From Paenibacillus arenosi (GTDB taxonomy: Bacteria > Bacillota > Bacilli > Paenibacillales > Paenibacillaceae), in the NCBI RefSeq assembly GCF_014841135.1, contig NZ_JACYTN010000018.1:41576-105575 (forward strand): a DNA stretch of 64,000 nucleotides, given 5' to 3'. A program made the position numbers and the translations under genes. Below the pieces are notes generated by a model. That model saw only the letters and a list, made by a program, of their open reading frames with translations. It searched no databases and was not told where the DNA came from. Of this stretch, positions 34,696 through 43,845 are shown piece by piece (position 1 is the stretch's first letter; every line of letters begins with the position of its first letter).

Positions 34696-35907
34696 GTGGC
34701 ACGCATACTGTATGTAAATATTCCTTCAGAAGGTCATGTTAATCCGACAATCGGATTAGTGAAGGAGCTAGTCGACAACGGAGAAGAAGTTGTTTATCTG
34801 TGTACGGAGGGTTATAGGAAGAGGATTCAACAGACTGGAGCGGAGTTTCGAGCCTGTCAGGTAAATGAAAATTTATTTGAAGAGCTTGGTTTTACGCCTA
34901 AAGAAGCAAGGCATCCGCTTCAATTCATCGATTTTATTCTCCGTGGCATTATTGAGCCCCATGTCCCAGAAATAGTGAGGCTTGTGCAGAATGAAACCTT
35001 TGATTACTTCATTTATGATTCGATGTTCGGCTGGGGTGGATCTATTTTAGAAAAGAAACTTGGAATTCCAGCCATATGCTCGGTTACACATTTTGCTTTT
35101 ACGGAGCCGCTGGAACTTGAAGAACCTTCAGTTGATCATGGCGACTTGGATATTGAAGCGCTGCATAAACAGACAACAAGTACGTTAGAGAGAATTGCCG
35201 ATACGTATCAAGTTACCGCTCCAGCGATTGAAGATGTGTTTTTCCATCATGGCATAAGCAAGCTAGTGTTTACGAGCCGCTATTTCCATCCAGATGCAGA
35301 TAAGCTTGATGCTAGCTATATATTAACGGGACCTTCCCTCACTCCGCGTTATGATGCTCCTGAATTTCCATTTGAATTGCTTCGATCCCGATATGAGCAA
35401 GTCGCATACATTTCCATGGGCACAATAGTGAATAACGATGTGGAATTTTATAAGCTCTGCTTCGAAGCTTTTCAGGATATTCCGGTTCAATTTGTATTAT
35501 CTTGCGGCAAGGACACTGATCTAGATCCAATTGGAGATTGCATCCCACCTAACTTCATTATCGAACCTTATGTTCCCCAATTAGAAATTTTGCAACGAGC
35601 GGATGTTTTTATCACTCATGCTGGTATGAATAGTGCTAGTGAAGCGCTCTATTATGATGTACCGCTTGTAACAATACCACTAACTTCGGATCAACCAATG
35701 GTGGCTAAGCGGGTAGAGGAGTTAGGAGCAGGAATTTATTTGGACAAGAAGAGCCTTACTGCTGAAGGTTTAAGATCCGCTTTGCTCCAAGTGCTTCAAG
35801 AGGAATCGTATAAAAAACAGGCTAAACAAATCGGAGATTCCTTCCGCGAGGCTGGTGGTTATAAAGAAGCTGCCAATCGTTTGATGTCTTTATTTTTGAA
35901 AGTATAG
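34696..35907 (+). CDS. Macrolide-type GT1 glycosyltransferase, tandem copy 3
   Basis: A 403-residue paralogue with PSEGHVNPTIGL near the start and HAGMNSASEALYYDVPLVTI near ~308. The 183-base spacer before it contains a repeat of the spacer that precedes copy 1 (the shared phrase CTTGATCACGA, and GTGAACTTGCC nearer the gene). The duplicated unit therefore included upstream DNA, which may carry a promoter. The enzyme should use UDP-sugar donors; its acceptor is unknown. Confidence 0.92.
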   Translation: MARILYVNIPSEGHVNPTIGLVKELVDNGEEVVYLCTEGYRKRIQQTGAEFRACQVNENLFEELGFTPKEARHPLQFIDFILRGIIEPHVPEIVRLVQNETFDYFIYDSMFGWGGSILEKKLGIPAICSVTHFAFTEPLELEEPSVDHGDLDIEALHKQTTSTLERIADTYQVTAPAIEDVFFHHGISKLVFTSRYFHPDADKLDASYILTGPSLTPRYDAPEFPFELLRSRYEQVAYISMGTIVNNDVEFYKLCFEAFQDIPVQFVLSCGKDTDLDPIGDCIPPNFIIEPYVPQLEILQRADVFITHAGMNSASEALYYDVPLVTIPLTSDQPMVAKRVEELGAGIYLDKKSLTAEGLRSALLQVLQEESYKKQAKQIGDSFREAGGYKEAANRLMSLFLKV

Positions 35908-35982
35908 CAGCATATCGTGAATATACTATGGCTGTCTCCTATCAAAGGGAGATAGCCCCGAACATAATCGGAGGTGGAGTAA

Positions 35983-37191
35983 GTGGCACGCATACTGTAT
36001 CTAAACCTTCCAGCCGAAGGTCATGTAAACCCGACATTAGGATTAGTGAAGCAGCTAGTTGAGAATGGAGAAGAAGTTGTTTACATGTGTACGGAGGATT
36101 ATCGAGGGAAGTTGTCACAGACGGGGGCACAATTCCTGCCGTATCAACTGAATGAGGAAATATTTAAAGAACTAGGCTTTAACCCAGCAGAAGTTAAACA
36201 CCCGCTGCAGTTCACTGAATTTCTAGTGCGCGGGATTATTCAGCCCCATGTTCCTGAAATATTGAGGCTGACTAAGAATGAGTCCTTTGACTTCGTCCTC
36301 TTTGACTCTATGTTCGGCTGGGGTGGCCATATATTAGCTGAAAAGCTGGGTATTCCAGCGATATGCTCGATTTCTCATTTTGTTATTGCGAATGTACCTG
36401 ATTTCGAAATGCCGACCGAAGCTGTTGATTTGGATTTGGATGCCTTACGTGACAGGATAACGAATGCTGCACAACAGGTCGCTGCTGAATTTAACGTTGA
36501 TGTTCCTTCATTAGAGGACATTACACGTAAAATAGGACAGTATAAGCTCGTATTCACAAGCCGTTATTTCCAACCAGATGCAGATAAGCTTGATGAAAGT
36601 TTTATATTTCCTGGACCATCGATTGTGCCTCGTTCGGATGCTCCTGACTTTCCACTTGAACAACTTCGATCTAAGTATGAGCAAGTCGTATACATTTCCA
36701 TGGGTACGATTTTGAATAAAGATTTAGAATTTTATAAGTTATGCTTTGAAGCCTTTAAAGATATCCCTGCTCAATTTGTATTATCTTGCGGTCAAGACAC
36801 CGATTTGGATCCAATAGGAGACTGTATTCCGCATCATTTCATTATCGAGCCTTATGTTCCACAGTTGGAAATTCTTCAGCGTGCAGATGCTTTTATTACA
36901 CATGCGGGTATGAATAGTACAAGTGAGGCTTTGTATTATAATGTTCCACTTGTTATGATCCCATTAAGTTCCGATCAACCGGTTGTAGCGAAGCGGGTAG
37001 AGGAGCTAGGAGCAGGTATTGCACTGGATAAACATAATCTTACCCCTGAATTGTTGAAGTCTGCTTTGCTGAAAGTGTTAAATGAAACTGCCTATAAAGA
37101 GAACGCTAAACGAATCGGAGACTCTTTCCGGGATGCAGGTGGCTATCAAGCAGCCGCGAAACACGTCATGTCTTTATTTTCTAAAGTATAA
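35983..37191 (+). CDS. Macrolide-type GT1 glycosyltransferase, tandem copy 4
   Basis: A 402-residue paralogue with PAEGHVNPTLGLV and, near ~307, HAGMNSTSEALYYNVPLVMI, where the Ala of the other copies is Thr. A short hairpin (TGGCTGTCTCC..GGGAGATAGCC) lies just upstream at about 35929-35956, and the leader is shortened to the ribosome site. It is the last of the array. The same GT-B domains and donor site are kept, so all four appear functional. Confidence 0.92.
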   Translation: MARILYLNLPAEGHVNPTLGLVKQLVENGEEVVYMCTEDYRGKLSQTGAQFLPYQLNEEIFKELGFNPAEVKHPLQFTEFLVRGIIQPHVPEILRLTKNESFDFVLFDSMFGWGGHILAEKLGIPAICSISHFVIANVPDFEMPTEAVDLDLDALRDRITNAAQQVAAEFNVDVPSLEDITRKIGQYKLVFTSRYFQPDADKLDESFIFPGPSIVPRSDAPDFPLEQLRSKYEQVVYISMGTILNKDLEFYKLCFEAFKDIPAQFVLSCGQDTDLDPIGDCIPHHFIIEPYVPQLEILQRADAFITHAGMNSTSEALYYNVPLVMIPLSSDQPVVAKRVEELGAGIALDKHNLTPELLKSALLKVLNETAYKENAKRIGDSFRDAGGYQAAAKHVMSLFSKV

Positions 37192-37217
37192 ATAGGCATT
37201 AATCATTTTCATGAGCA

Positions 37218-37245
37218 AAGGGCTTTCCCATGTGGGAGAGCCCTT
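37218..37245. terminator. Stem-loop between convergent genes
   Basis: AAGGGCTTTCCC pairs with GGGAGAGCCCTT around a 4-base loop. It lies between the last glycosyltransferase and the leftward aldehyde dehydrogenase and probably serves both, although T-runs are short. Confidence 0.65.
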
Positions 37246-37301
37246 ATTAGAAACTTCGAAATATAGAAATAAAGTGTTCCTTATGTCTAGTGCATAGTTT
37301 G

Positions 37302-38780
37302 CTATTGAAGATTGATCCACACTGTTTTGACTTCGGTGTAGTTCTCTAAAGCATAGGAGCCCATTTCACGGCCTAAGCCAGACTGCTTGTAACCTCCAAA
37401 TGGAGCAGCAGCATCGAATACATTGTAGCAGTTTACCCATACAGTTCCGACTCTTAGCTTAGCAGCCATTTCATGAGCGCGCTTGAGATCCTGCGTCCAT
37501 ACACCTGCCGCCAGACCATAGTCAGAGCGATTCGCTTGCTCAATCAAGTCATCCAGTGTATCATATGGCATCGCAGCTACTACTGGCCCGAATATTTCTT
37601 CGCGAGCGATCGTCATAGATGGATTTACATTTGCAAAAATAGTCGGTTCCACAAAGTATCCGTGCTCATACGGAACTCTTCCTCCTGTAAGTAACTCCGC
37701 ACCTTCAGAACGCCCCTTATCAATATAGTGCTGAACCGTTGCGTGCTGCTCTGCCGAAACGAGCGGCCCCATCTCCGTCTTTACATTCAGCCCTGAGCCT
37801 AGCTTGATTTTCCTTGCAGCAGTCACCAGTTCCGACACAACGTTGTCATATTGCTTTTTCTGAACAAATAGTCGGGACCCTGCCGAACAAACTTGACCTT
37901 GGTTGAACATAATGCCTTGTAAGGCTCCTGGAATTGCTTTTGTCAGATCTGCATCAGGGAAAATAATATTAGGTGATTTACCACCAAGTTCGAGCGTAAC
38001 TTTTTTGACGGTATCTGCCGCACTGCTCATAATGAGCTTGCCGACAGAAGTGGAGCCTGTAAATGCGATCTTATCGACTTGTGGATGAACTACCAGCGGA
38101 GCTCCAGCCGTCTCGCCATAACCTGGAATGACGTTGATAACGCCTTTAGGAAAGCCAGCTTCATGCGCCAAGTGTGCCAAGTATAACGCAGATAACGGCG
38201 TCTGCTCTGCAGGCTTTAATACAACCGTACAGCCTGTTGCAAGTGCAGCTCCTAACTTCCAAGCAGCCATGAGGAGCGGGAAGTTCCACGGTATAATTTG
38301 CCCAACAACGCCAACTGCCTCATGTCTAGTATACGTAAGGAATTGGTTGCTTGTTGGTATCGTTTGACCTGTCATTTTCGTTGCCCAGCCTGCGTAATAA
38401 CGGAAATGCTCAATCGTGAGCGGAATATCTGCAGCCGTTGTTTCACGAATTGGCTTACCGTTATCCAACGTTTCTAATTGAGCTAGCTCTTGCTTATTTT
38501 CTTCAATTAAATCTGCAAGCTTATAAATCAAGCGGCTGCGATCAGCAGGCTTCAAGCGGGACCATTCACCGTGATCGAAGGCTTCTCGCGCTGCCTTTAC
38601 CGCTCTGTCCACATCTTCTTCTTGAGCTTCGTAAATCGTAGCGAGAGCTTCGCCAGTAGCGGGGTTAATAGAGGTGAACGTTTTTTGTTGTGCAGATTCC
38701 ACCCATTCACCGTTTATGTAGAGCTTCTTCGTGCCTTGTAAAAAAGATTGCAGTTTTGGACTGATGGTCAGTTGTTCCAT
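37302..38780 (-). CDS. NAD(P)-dependent aldehyde dehydrogenase
   Basis: A 492-residue member of the ALDH superfamily, close in length to DhaS/betaine-aldehyde types. Asn166 lies in IIPWNF, the general base Glu264 in VTLELGGKSPN, and the nucleophile Cys298 in GQVCSAGSR. It oxidises an aldehyde to the acid in the cytoplasm. The aldehyde is not evident from the sequence. ATG follows AAGGAG. It is a single gene, convergent with the glycosyltransferases. Confidence 0.93.
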   Translation of the reverse strand: MEQLTISPKLQSFLQGTKKLYINGEWVESAQQKTFTSINPATGEALATIYEAQEEDVDRAVKAAREAFDHGEWSRLKPADRSRLIYKLADLIEENKQELAQLETLDNGKPIRETTAADIPLTIEHFRYYAGWATKMTGQTIPTSNQFLTYTRHEAVGVVGQIIPWNFPLLMAAWKLGAALATGCTVVLKPAEQTPLSALYLAHLAHEAGFPKGVINVIPGYGETAGAPLVVHPQVDKIAFTGSTSVGKLIMSSAADTVKKVTLELGGKSPNIIFPDADLTKAIPGALQGIMFNQGQVCSAGSRLFVQKKQYDNVVSELVTAARKIKLGSGLNVKTEMGPLVSAEQHATVQHYIDKGRSEGAELLTGGRVPYEHGYFVEPTIFANVNPSMTIAREEIFGPVVAAMPYDTLDDLIEQANRSDYGLAAGVWTQDLKRAHEMAAKLRVGTVWVNCYNVFDAAAPFGGYKQSGLGREMGSYALENYTEVKTVWINLQ

Positions 38781-38943
38781 GTTATGTTTCGCTCCTTATC
38801 AAAAAGAATTCATTCGAACGAATAGGCTTGTTTTCAGGAAAGACCTACATCCATACTTATTAATTGTTCAAATGAATTTAGAACGAAAATAACGTAATAT
38901 TTGCTCTCTTGGCATACATATGTAATCAAGGAGCGTGAATATA

Positions 38944-39291
38944 GTGAACCAGAAAGTACAGCGATATTATGAATTGAAGCAGCAGCAAAAAGATATCGAA
39001 CAACAATTGTCGGAATTACGAAGTGAAATCGTAAGCCACTGCTCGGAACGGCATGCTTCCGAATTGGAATTCGATCAGTACAAGGTGAAGATCGTTCACC
39101 AAGAAAGAAAAGAATATGATGATAACAAGCTTTATACAGCAGTTGTTGATCCTAGTGTTTGGCGAATGCTATCAAAAGCCGATCCTTCCAAAATTTCAAG
39201 TCTGATTAAACTAAACTTTATTTCAGAAGATAAGATTAAAGATACGTATTCGATTAAAAAGATCTCGCTGCTTCAAGTGGATAAAAAGTAA
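38944..39291 (+). CDS. Small coiled-coil protein, unknown function
   Basis: A 115-residue protein. Residues ~5-35 (KVQRYYELKQQQKDIEQQL) are a predicted coiled coil, followed by a short beta-rich region with YKVKIVHQERKEYDDN and a C-terminal helical part. GTG 38944 is chosen because AAGGAG lies ten bases upstream; GTG 38935 would be too close to it. It faces away from the aldehyde dehydrogenase. The pattern recalls small phage- or host-coded siphovirus-type proteins, but I cannot name the family. Confidence 0.55.
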   Translation: MNQKVQRYYELKQQQKDIEQQLSELRSEIVSHCSERHASELEFDQYKVKIVHQERKEYDDNKLYTAVVDPSVWRMLSKADPSKISSLIKLNFISEDKIKDTYSIKKISLLQVDKK

Positions 39292-39310
39292 GTTAAAGTG
39301 ATGAATTCCA

Positions 39311-39348
39311 ATGTCCCTTCCCGCTAAAGTGTGGATAGGGATTTTTTT
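39311..39348 (+). terminator. Intrinsic terminator
   Basis: TCCCTTCC and GGATAGGGA-type arms surround CGCTAAAGTGT and are followed by seven T. Confidence 0.75.
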
Positions 39349-39448
39349 GTTTACGGTGATATATTTTTTCTAGTTGAGGACATATGTCCTACCTCCCTTA
39401 CGCCGATCTCCTTTTAAATAGAATCAAAACCAAGTGGGGGAATGGAGC

Positions 39449-39874
39449 ATGCGAGGGATCATATTTGCAATTGCAGGTGGAGCATTAATTACGTTGCAAG
39501 GTGTGGCTAATGCTCGTATTAGCCACAACATTGGCAGTTGGCAAGCGGCTAGCATTACGCAGCTTACAGGATTTATAACGGCATTGCTTATTTTCCTAGT
39601 TGTCCGTGATGGGAAGTGGCAGAACTTTAAACAAGTAAAGCCTCTATATGTAACGGGAGGTGCTTTAGCAGCAGTTATCATTTTCAGCAGTATTATCGCG
39701 ATGCAGCAAATTGGCGTTACGATGACGGTATCCGCCGTTCTTATCGCACAGCTTGGTATAACTTTTCTAATCGATAGCACAGGGGCGTTCGATGTAGTGA
39801 AGCAGAAAATGAGGCTGCCGCAGTTTATCGGAATCGGTATGATGATCACGGGCGTTATTCTTCTCGGAATTTGA
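39449..39874 (+). CDS. YdcZ-type DMT transporter subunit (copy 1)
   Basis: A 141-residue protein with about five membrane segments, starting MRGIIFAIAGGALITLQGVA. It matches the DUF606/YdcZ family of short drug/metabolite transporters, which are half-size and may pair. ATG 39449 is chosen because GGGGGAA lies just upstream. A Crp/Fnr regulator and a second YdcZ-type gene follow in the same direction, so the two could form a heteromeric exporter. The substrate is unknown. Confidence 0.78.
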   Translation: MRGIIFAIAGGALITLQGVANARISHNIGSWQAASITQLTGFITALLIFLVVRDGKWQNFKQVKPLYVTGGALAAVIIFSSIIAMQQIGVTMTVSAVLIAQLGITFLIDSTGAFDVVKQKMRLPQFIGIGMMITGVILLGI

Positions 39875-39926
39875 TAAAATAAAGGAGACGACATAGATAG
39901 ATTAAGGGTGGGGGCGGATTGTCACG

Positions 39927-40625
39927 ATGCAAGAGGCGAAGGATCGAGAGCAGCTTGAACATTATTTGCAGGCATATCAATTGAAAGCTATTTTTAATAA
40001 ATCGTTGCTGCCGCATTTGTCGCTGTTTCATTTTAAACAAGGCGAGTCTATTTGCACGCAAGGGGAATCCTCGCACTATTTGTATATCCTTGTTAAAGGA
40101 AAAATAAAAGTATATACGACCTCAGCAGAAGGGAAAGCGCTTATTCTGTCTTTCAAAACACCATTGGAAGTGATCGGGGATATTGAATATTTGCGTAATA
40201 TTGATTTTATTAATACGGTGGAGGCAGTTTCTCCGGTCAGTATGATTGCTATCCATCATCGTTGGTTGCGAAAATATGGGCAGGATTATGCGCCGCTGCT
40301 GAATTTTTTACTCGACATTATTACGAAAAAGTTTTGCGTGAAATCGAATTCGATGAGTTTTAATTTGATGTATCCAGTTGAAGTGAGATTGGCCAGTTAT
40401 TTGTTGTCCATTTCTTCTGATGAATCTGGCTATCTGTTTAATGGTCAGCTGGGAACGATCAGTTTAAAAGATGCTGCGAACTTGGTAGGAACAAGTTACC
40501 GCCATTTGAATAGGGTCATTCAGCAGTTTTGTGCGGAAGGGTTAGTGGAGCGGAATAAGGGTGGCATTTTGATAAAAAATCGTGATGGACTGTGTACGTT
40601 AGCAAGCGAAAGTATTTATGAATAA
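39927..40625 (+). CDS. Crp/Fnr-family regulator (YeiL-like)
   Basis: A 232-residue regulator. A cupin-like sensor domain (~20-140) with GESICTQGESSHYLYILVKG read at ~39-58 is followed by a helix-turn-helix at ~175-225 (KDAANLVGTSYRHLNRVIQQF). There is no N-terminal or internal Cys cluster for an FeS centre of the FNR type. Such YeiL-like proteins sit beside YdcZ transporters in several Bacillales, by memory. It probably controls the flanking transporter genes; the ligand is unknown. Confidence 0.85.
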   Translation: MQEAKDREQLEHYLQAYQLKAIFNKSLLPHLSLFHFKQGESICTQGESSHYLYILVKGKIKVYTTSAEGKALILSFKTPLEVIGDIEYLRNIDFINTVEAVSPVSMIAIHHRWLRKYGQDYAPLLNFLLDIITKKFCVKSNSMSFNLMYPVEVRLASYLLSISSDESGYLFNGQLGTISLKDAANLVGTSYRHLNRVIQQFCAEGLVERNKGGILIKNRDGLCTLASESIYE

Positions 40626-40674
40626 CCTGTTTTTATTTTACAGCAAAATAGGTTGAACACAGGAGGGTTGTATC

Positions 40675-41148
40675 ATGATCGTAGGAATCATACTGGCATT
40701 GATTGCAGGTTCATTGGTTGGTCTGCAAACTATATTTAATAATAAAGTGAATGAACATATGGGCTCATGGGCGACGACAACGTTAGTATTAGGTATGGGG
40801 TTTCTTGCTTCTTTCCTGATCGGCCTATTCGTTGAAGGTGCGGGTATGTTTACCTTGCATAATATGCAGCCATGGTACTGGTTTAGCGGTATGATAGGAG
40901 TAGGTGTTGTTATTAGTATTGTGAAAGGAGTTAAGCAGCTTGGACCGACGTATGCGATCTCGATTGTATTAACTTCACAATTAGCATTCGCGTTATTGTT
41001 TGATTCACTTGGCTGGTTCGGACTTGAGCAAGTTCCGTTTACCTTTAAACAGCTGCTCGGCGTGTTGATTATCGTTGGTGGCATTTTAGTATTTAAATTA
41101 AGCGGTGGGACGGAAAAGAATCAGAAACAGGTTGCCAAAGCGGTCTAA
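40675..41148 (+). CDS. YdcZ-type DMT transporter subunit (copy 2)
   Basis: A 157-residue protein with five membrane segments, starting MIVGIILALIAGSLVGLQTI, and with GSWATTTLVLG and LLGVLIIVGGILVFKL. It is of the same family as the protein at 39449-39874 but clearly different in sequence. ATG follows AGGAGGG. It lies 49 bases behind the Crp/Fnr gene, so the three genes form one module. Confidence 0.8.
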   Translation: MIVGIILALIAGSLVGLQTIFNNKVNEHMGSWATTTLVLGMGFLASFLIGLFVEGAGMFTLHNMQPWYWFSGMIGVGVVISIVKGVKQLGPTYAISIVLTSQLAFALLFDSLGWFGLEQVPFTFKQLLGVLIIVGGILVFKLSGGTEKNQKQVAKAV

Positions 41149-41205
41149 CCCCATTTTATAGAAATAGTTTGTAATTGTTTATAGCCAGTGGGAGATGGAG
41201 AGATC

Positions 41206-41922
41206 ATGTTGAAAGTGTATAGGACTTTATTATTTGATGTAGATGATACGTTGTTGGATTTCGGTGCAGCTGAAAGATTAGCGCTTCGCCTACTGTTTGA
41301 AGAGCAGAACGTAGTGTTAACGAATGAAATCGAAGCGAAGTATAGAGTAATGAATCAGCTATTGTGGCGTTCTTTTGAGGAAGGGAAAATAGATCGAGAT
41401 GAGGTTGTAAATACTCGATTCTCGCGCTTATTTCAGGAATGCGGGCAGGAAGTAGATGGAACCTTGTTAGAGCAAAAATATCGCGGATACCTCGAGGAAG
41501 GACATCAGCTTATTGACGGGGCGCTAGCGTTGATAACCAATTTGCACCGTACATTTGACCTTTACATTGTGACGAACGGAGTATCTAAAACGCAGTATAG
41601 ACGCTTGCATGATTCAGGATTGTTGCCTTATTTCAAATCTATTTTTGTATCTGAGGATACAGGATACCAGAAGCCGATGAAGGAATACTTCCAATTTGTG
41701 TTCGATCGAATCCCTGAATTTGATAGAGAGCAGACTTTAATCATTGGAGATTCGTTAAGCGCGGACATAAGGGGTGGACAGCTCGCAGGTTTAGATACAT
41801 GCTGGTTTAATCCAAGCATGAAGCCGACTGAGATGGAAATAGTACCTACTTATCAGATCCAGAAGCTAGAAGAGTTGTATTCTATTTTACGTGTAGAAAG
41901 AGATTCGGCAGTTGGTATCTAG
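41206..41922 (+). CDS. HAD-family pyrimidine 5'-nucleotidase (YjjG/YfnB type)
   Basis: A 238-residue HAD hydrolase. Asp11 and Asp13 lie in LLFDVDDTLLDF, followed by a helical cap (~20-90), motif II VTNGVSK, motif III QKPMKEYF and motif IV IGDSLSADIRGG. These fit YjjG/YfnB, which remove phosphate from non-canonical pyrimidine nucleotides. ATG 41206 is chosen since GGAGAG-type sites lie upstream; the GTG at 41188 is less well placed. Confidence 0.88.
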   Translation: MLKVYRTLLFDVDDTLLDFGAAERLALRLLFEEQNVVLTNEIEAKYRVMNQLLWRSFEEGKIDRDEVVNTRFSRLFQECGQEVDGTLLEQKYRGYLEEGHQLIDGALALITNLHRTFDLYIVTNGVSKTQYRRLHDSGLLPYFKSIFVSEDTGYQKPMKEYFQFVFDRIPEFDREQTLIIGDSLSADIRGGQLAGLDTCWFNPSMKPTEMEIVPTYQIQKLEELYSILRVERDSAVGI

Positions 41923-41967
41923 TTTCAATGAATGAAATATTATTTCTTATAATTCGAGGAGGAACGT

Positions 41968-42846
41968 ATGGGAAATAATCTAGTTACTGTTTCATTAGAT
42001 GAGGTTGAATTTCAATTACAGAGCGAGCATGATTTTGAGTGGTTAAGTAAACTAGGGCGAGTATGTAAGGTGTTCGATCAACAGGACTCTGGCAATATTA
42101 GCTTTGGTGTTGAACGGAACAGTGAAAAAGTATTCGTTAAATATGCGGGTGCACAAACCGAGCATTACTCGGGGATTGCAGATACGGCAGTAGCTAGTTT
42201 GAAGTCAGCGATTCATTTGTACGAGGAATTGCGTCATCCGACCTTGATTAAACTAATCGATCATTTTCAAGTCGGTTCAGGCTATGCGGCCATATTCGAA
42301 TGGATCGAAGGCGAATCGCTGCATCCGCATTGGGCCTTTCCTCCGCCTGCAAAATACACGCATCCAGACTCTCCGTGCTATCGATTTAAGCAGCTGCCAG
42401 TAGAAACGAGGCTAGCTTCATTAGAACGAATCTTTGATTTCCATCTTCATGTGGAGGCAAGCGATTATGTAGCTGTGGATTTCTATGACGGAAGCCTTCT
42501 CTATAACTTTATAACGAACGAGATGAAAATCTGTGATATTGATTATTATCAAAAGAAGCCTTTAATCAATACGATGGGCAAGTTCTACGGATCGAAACGA
42601 TTTATGTCACCTGAGGAATTTATTTTAGGGGCACCTATTGATGAACGGACGAACGTGTTTACGATGGGAGCAATGGCATTTGCCTTACTTGGTGGTGAAC
42701 TAGATCGTTCTTTATCAAAGTGGGATGCTGGAATACTGCTGCATGAGGTTGCAGTTCGTGCTGTAAATGAGGATCGGGAGTTTAGATTTTCCAGTGTTGC
42801 GGAGTTCAAGGAAGCTTGGGATCATGCGATAAAATACGTTGACTAG
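41968..42846 (+). CDS. Atypical serine/threonine kinase-like protein
   Basis: A 292-residue protein with a kinase fold. KVFVKYAG at ~50-57 supplies the ATP-binding Lys, GSGYAAIFEWIEG marks the hinge, and GSKRFMSPEEF and NVFTMGAMAFALL the C-lobe. The catalytic loop reads AVDFYDGSLLYN, so the HRD motif is VAVD with Ser at the Asn position, and the DFG position reads CDIDYY. The metal-binding Asp may still be present. It may be a phosphotransferase with changed chemistry or a kinase-like binder. ATG follows GAGGAGG. No partner phosphatase is near. Confidence 0.7.
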   Translation: MGNNLVTVSLDEVEFQLQSEHDFEWLSKLGRVCKVFDQQDSGNISFGVERNSEKVFVKYAGAQTEHYSGIADTAVASLKSAIHLYEELRHPTLIKLIDHFQVGSGYAAIFEWIEGESLHPHWAFPPPAKYTHPDSPCYRFKQLPVETRLASLERIFDFHLHVEASDYVAVDFYDGSLLYNFITNEMKICDIDYYQKKPLINTMGKFYGSKRFMSPEEFILGAPIDERTNVFTMGAMAFALLGGELDRSLSKWDAGILLHEVAVRAVNEDREFRFSSVAEFKEAWDHAIKYVD

Positions 42847-42932
42847 TCAAGATTTTTCTGTAATAGTAACGAAAACCACCCAGATTAGTTTAGTTGTAGA
42901 ACGAATACTCAGAGTGGATGGAGGGGCTATAC

Positions 42933-43628
42933 ATGAAAACGATTGGACTCATTGGCGGGATGAGCTGGGAGTCTTCCGCGCTTTATTACCGTATTTTTAA
43001 TGAAGAAGTGAAGACACGGTTAGGCGGATTGCACTCAGCAAAATGTTTGATGTACAGCGTTGATTTTGATGAAATCGCTCGTTTTCAAGTAAACGATGAT
43101 TGGGAAGGCGCAGGTGAGCTTTTAGGAAATGCCGCACAAGGATTGGAGCGAGCAGGTGCAGATTTTATTGTGATCGGGGCTAATACGATGCACAAAGTAA
43201 TTGCCTTAGTAGAAGCCAAGCTGTCTATTCCTGTCTTGCACATTGCCGATGCAACCGCAAATCAAATTCAACAAGCCAACCTCCAGACGGTAGGATTACT
43301 AGGTACCATTTATACGATGGAACAAGATTTTGTAAAGTCACGAGTAGAGTCGCATGGAATTAAGGTTATCGTACCTGAGAAAGAAGAGCGGGCAGCTGTT
43401 CATCGCGTTATTTATGAAGAACTGTGCCGTGGGGAATTTAAGGATTCATCAAAGCAGTACTATATCGATGTGATGAAACAGCTAATCGAAGACGGTGCAG
43501 AGGGAATTATATTGGGTTGTACCGAGATTGGATTGCTAGTAAAGGCTGATGATATAGCTATTCCACTATTTGACACTGCAATCATACATGCTGTAGAATC
43601 TGTAAAAATGGCACTGGAAGTAGAATAA
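42933..43628 (+). CDS. Aspartate/glutamate racemase family protein (YgeA type)
   Basis: A 231-residue protein starting MKTIGLIGGMSWESSALYY. In this fold two cysteines usually serve as bases. Here Cys196 lies in ILGCTEIG, but the first is Thr85 in GANTMH, as in the YgeA-type racemases of broad amino-acid range. ATG 42933 follows GGAGGGG; ATG 42918 lies before that site and is not used. It likely makes D-amino acids in the cytoplasm; the substrate is not known. Confidence 0.88.
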   Translation: MKTIGLIGGMSWESSALYYRIFNEEVKTRLGGLHSAKCLMYSVDFDEIARFQVNDDWEGAGELLGNAAQGLERAGADFIVIGANTMHKVIALVEAKLSIPVLHIADATANQIQQANLQTVGLLGTIYTMEQDFVKSRVESHGIKVIVPEKEERAAVHRVIYEELCRGEFKDSSKQYYIDVMKQLIEDGAEGIILGCTEIGLLVKADDIAIPLFDTAIIHAVESVKMALEVE

Positions 43629-43845
43629 AAAGGCAGCTAGTACTGGATGACAAAACTACATAAAAGAGTTGGATACGAAAGAAAGGCAGTCATATGATGC
43701 AGGATAAATTATGTTTCCTTCTTTAGCTTATTGATGGAAACTGGCTGTTGGCAAAAGAGATCATCGAATATATCCACTAGAACCAAGTTACGATCGTTTA
43801 TGAAGTTATCTTGTTCCTATGTCACGAATCGGCGAGGGGATATCA

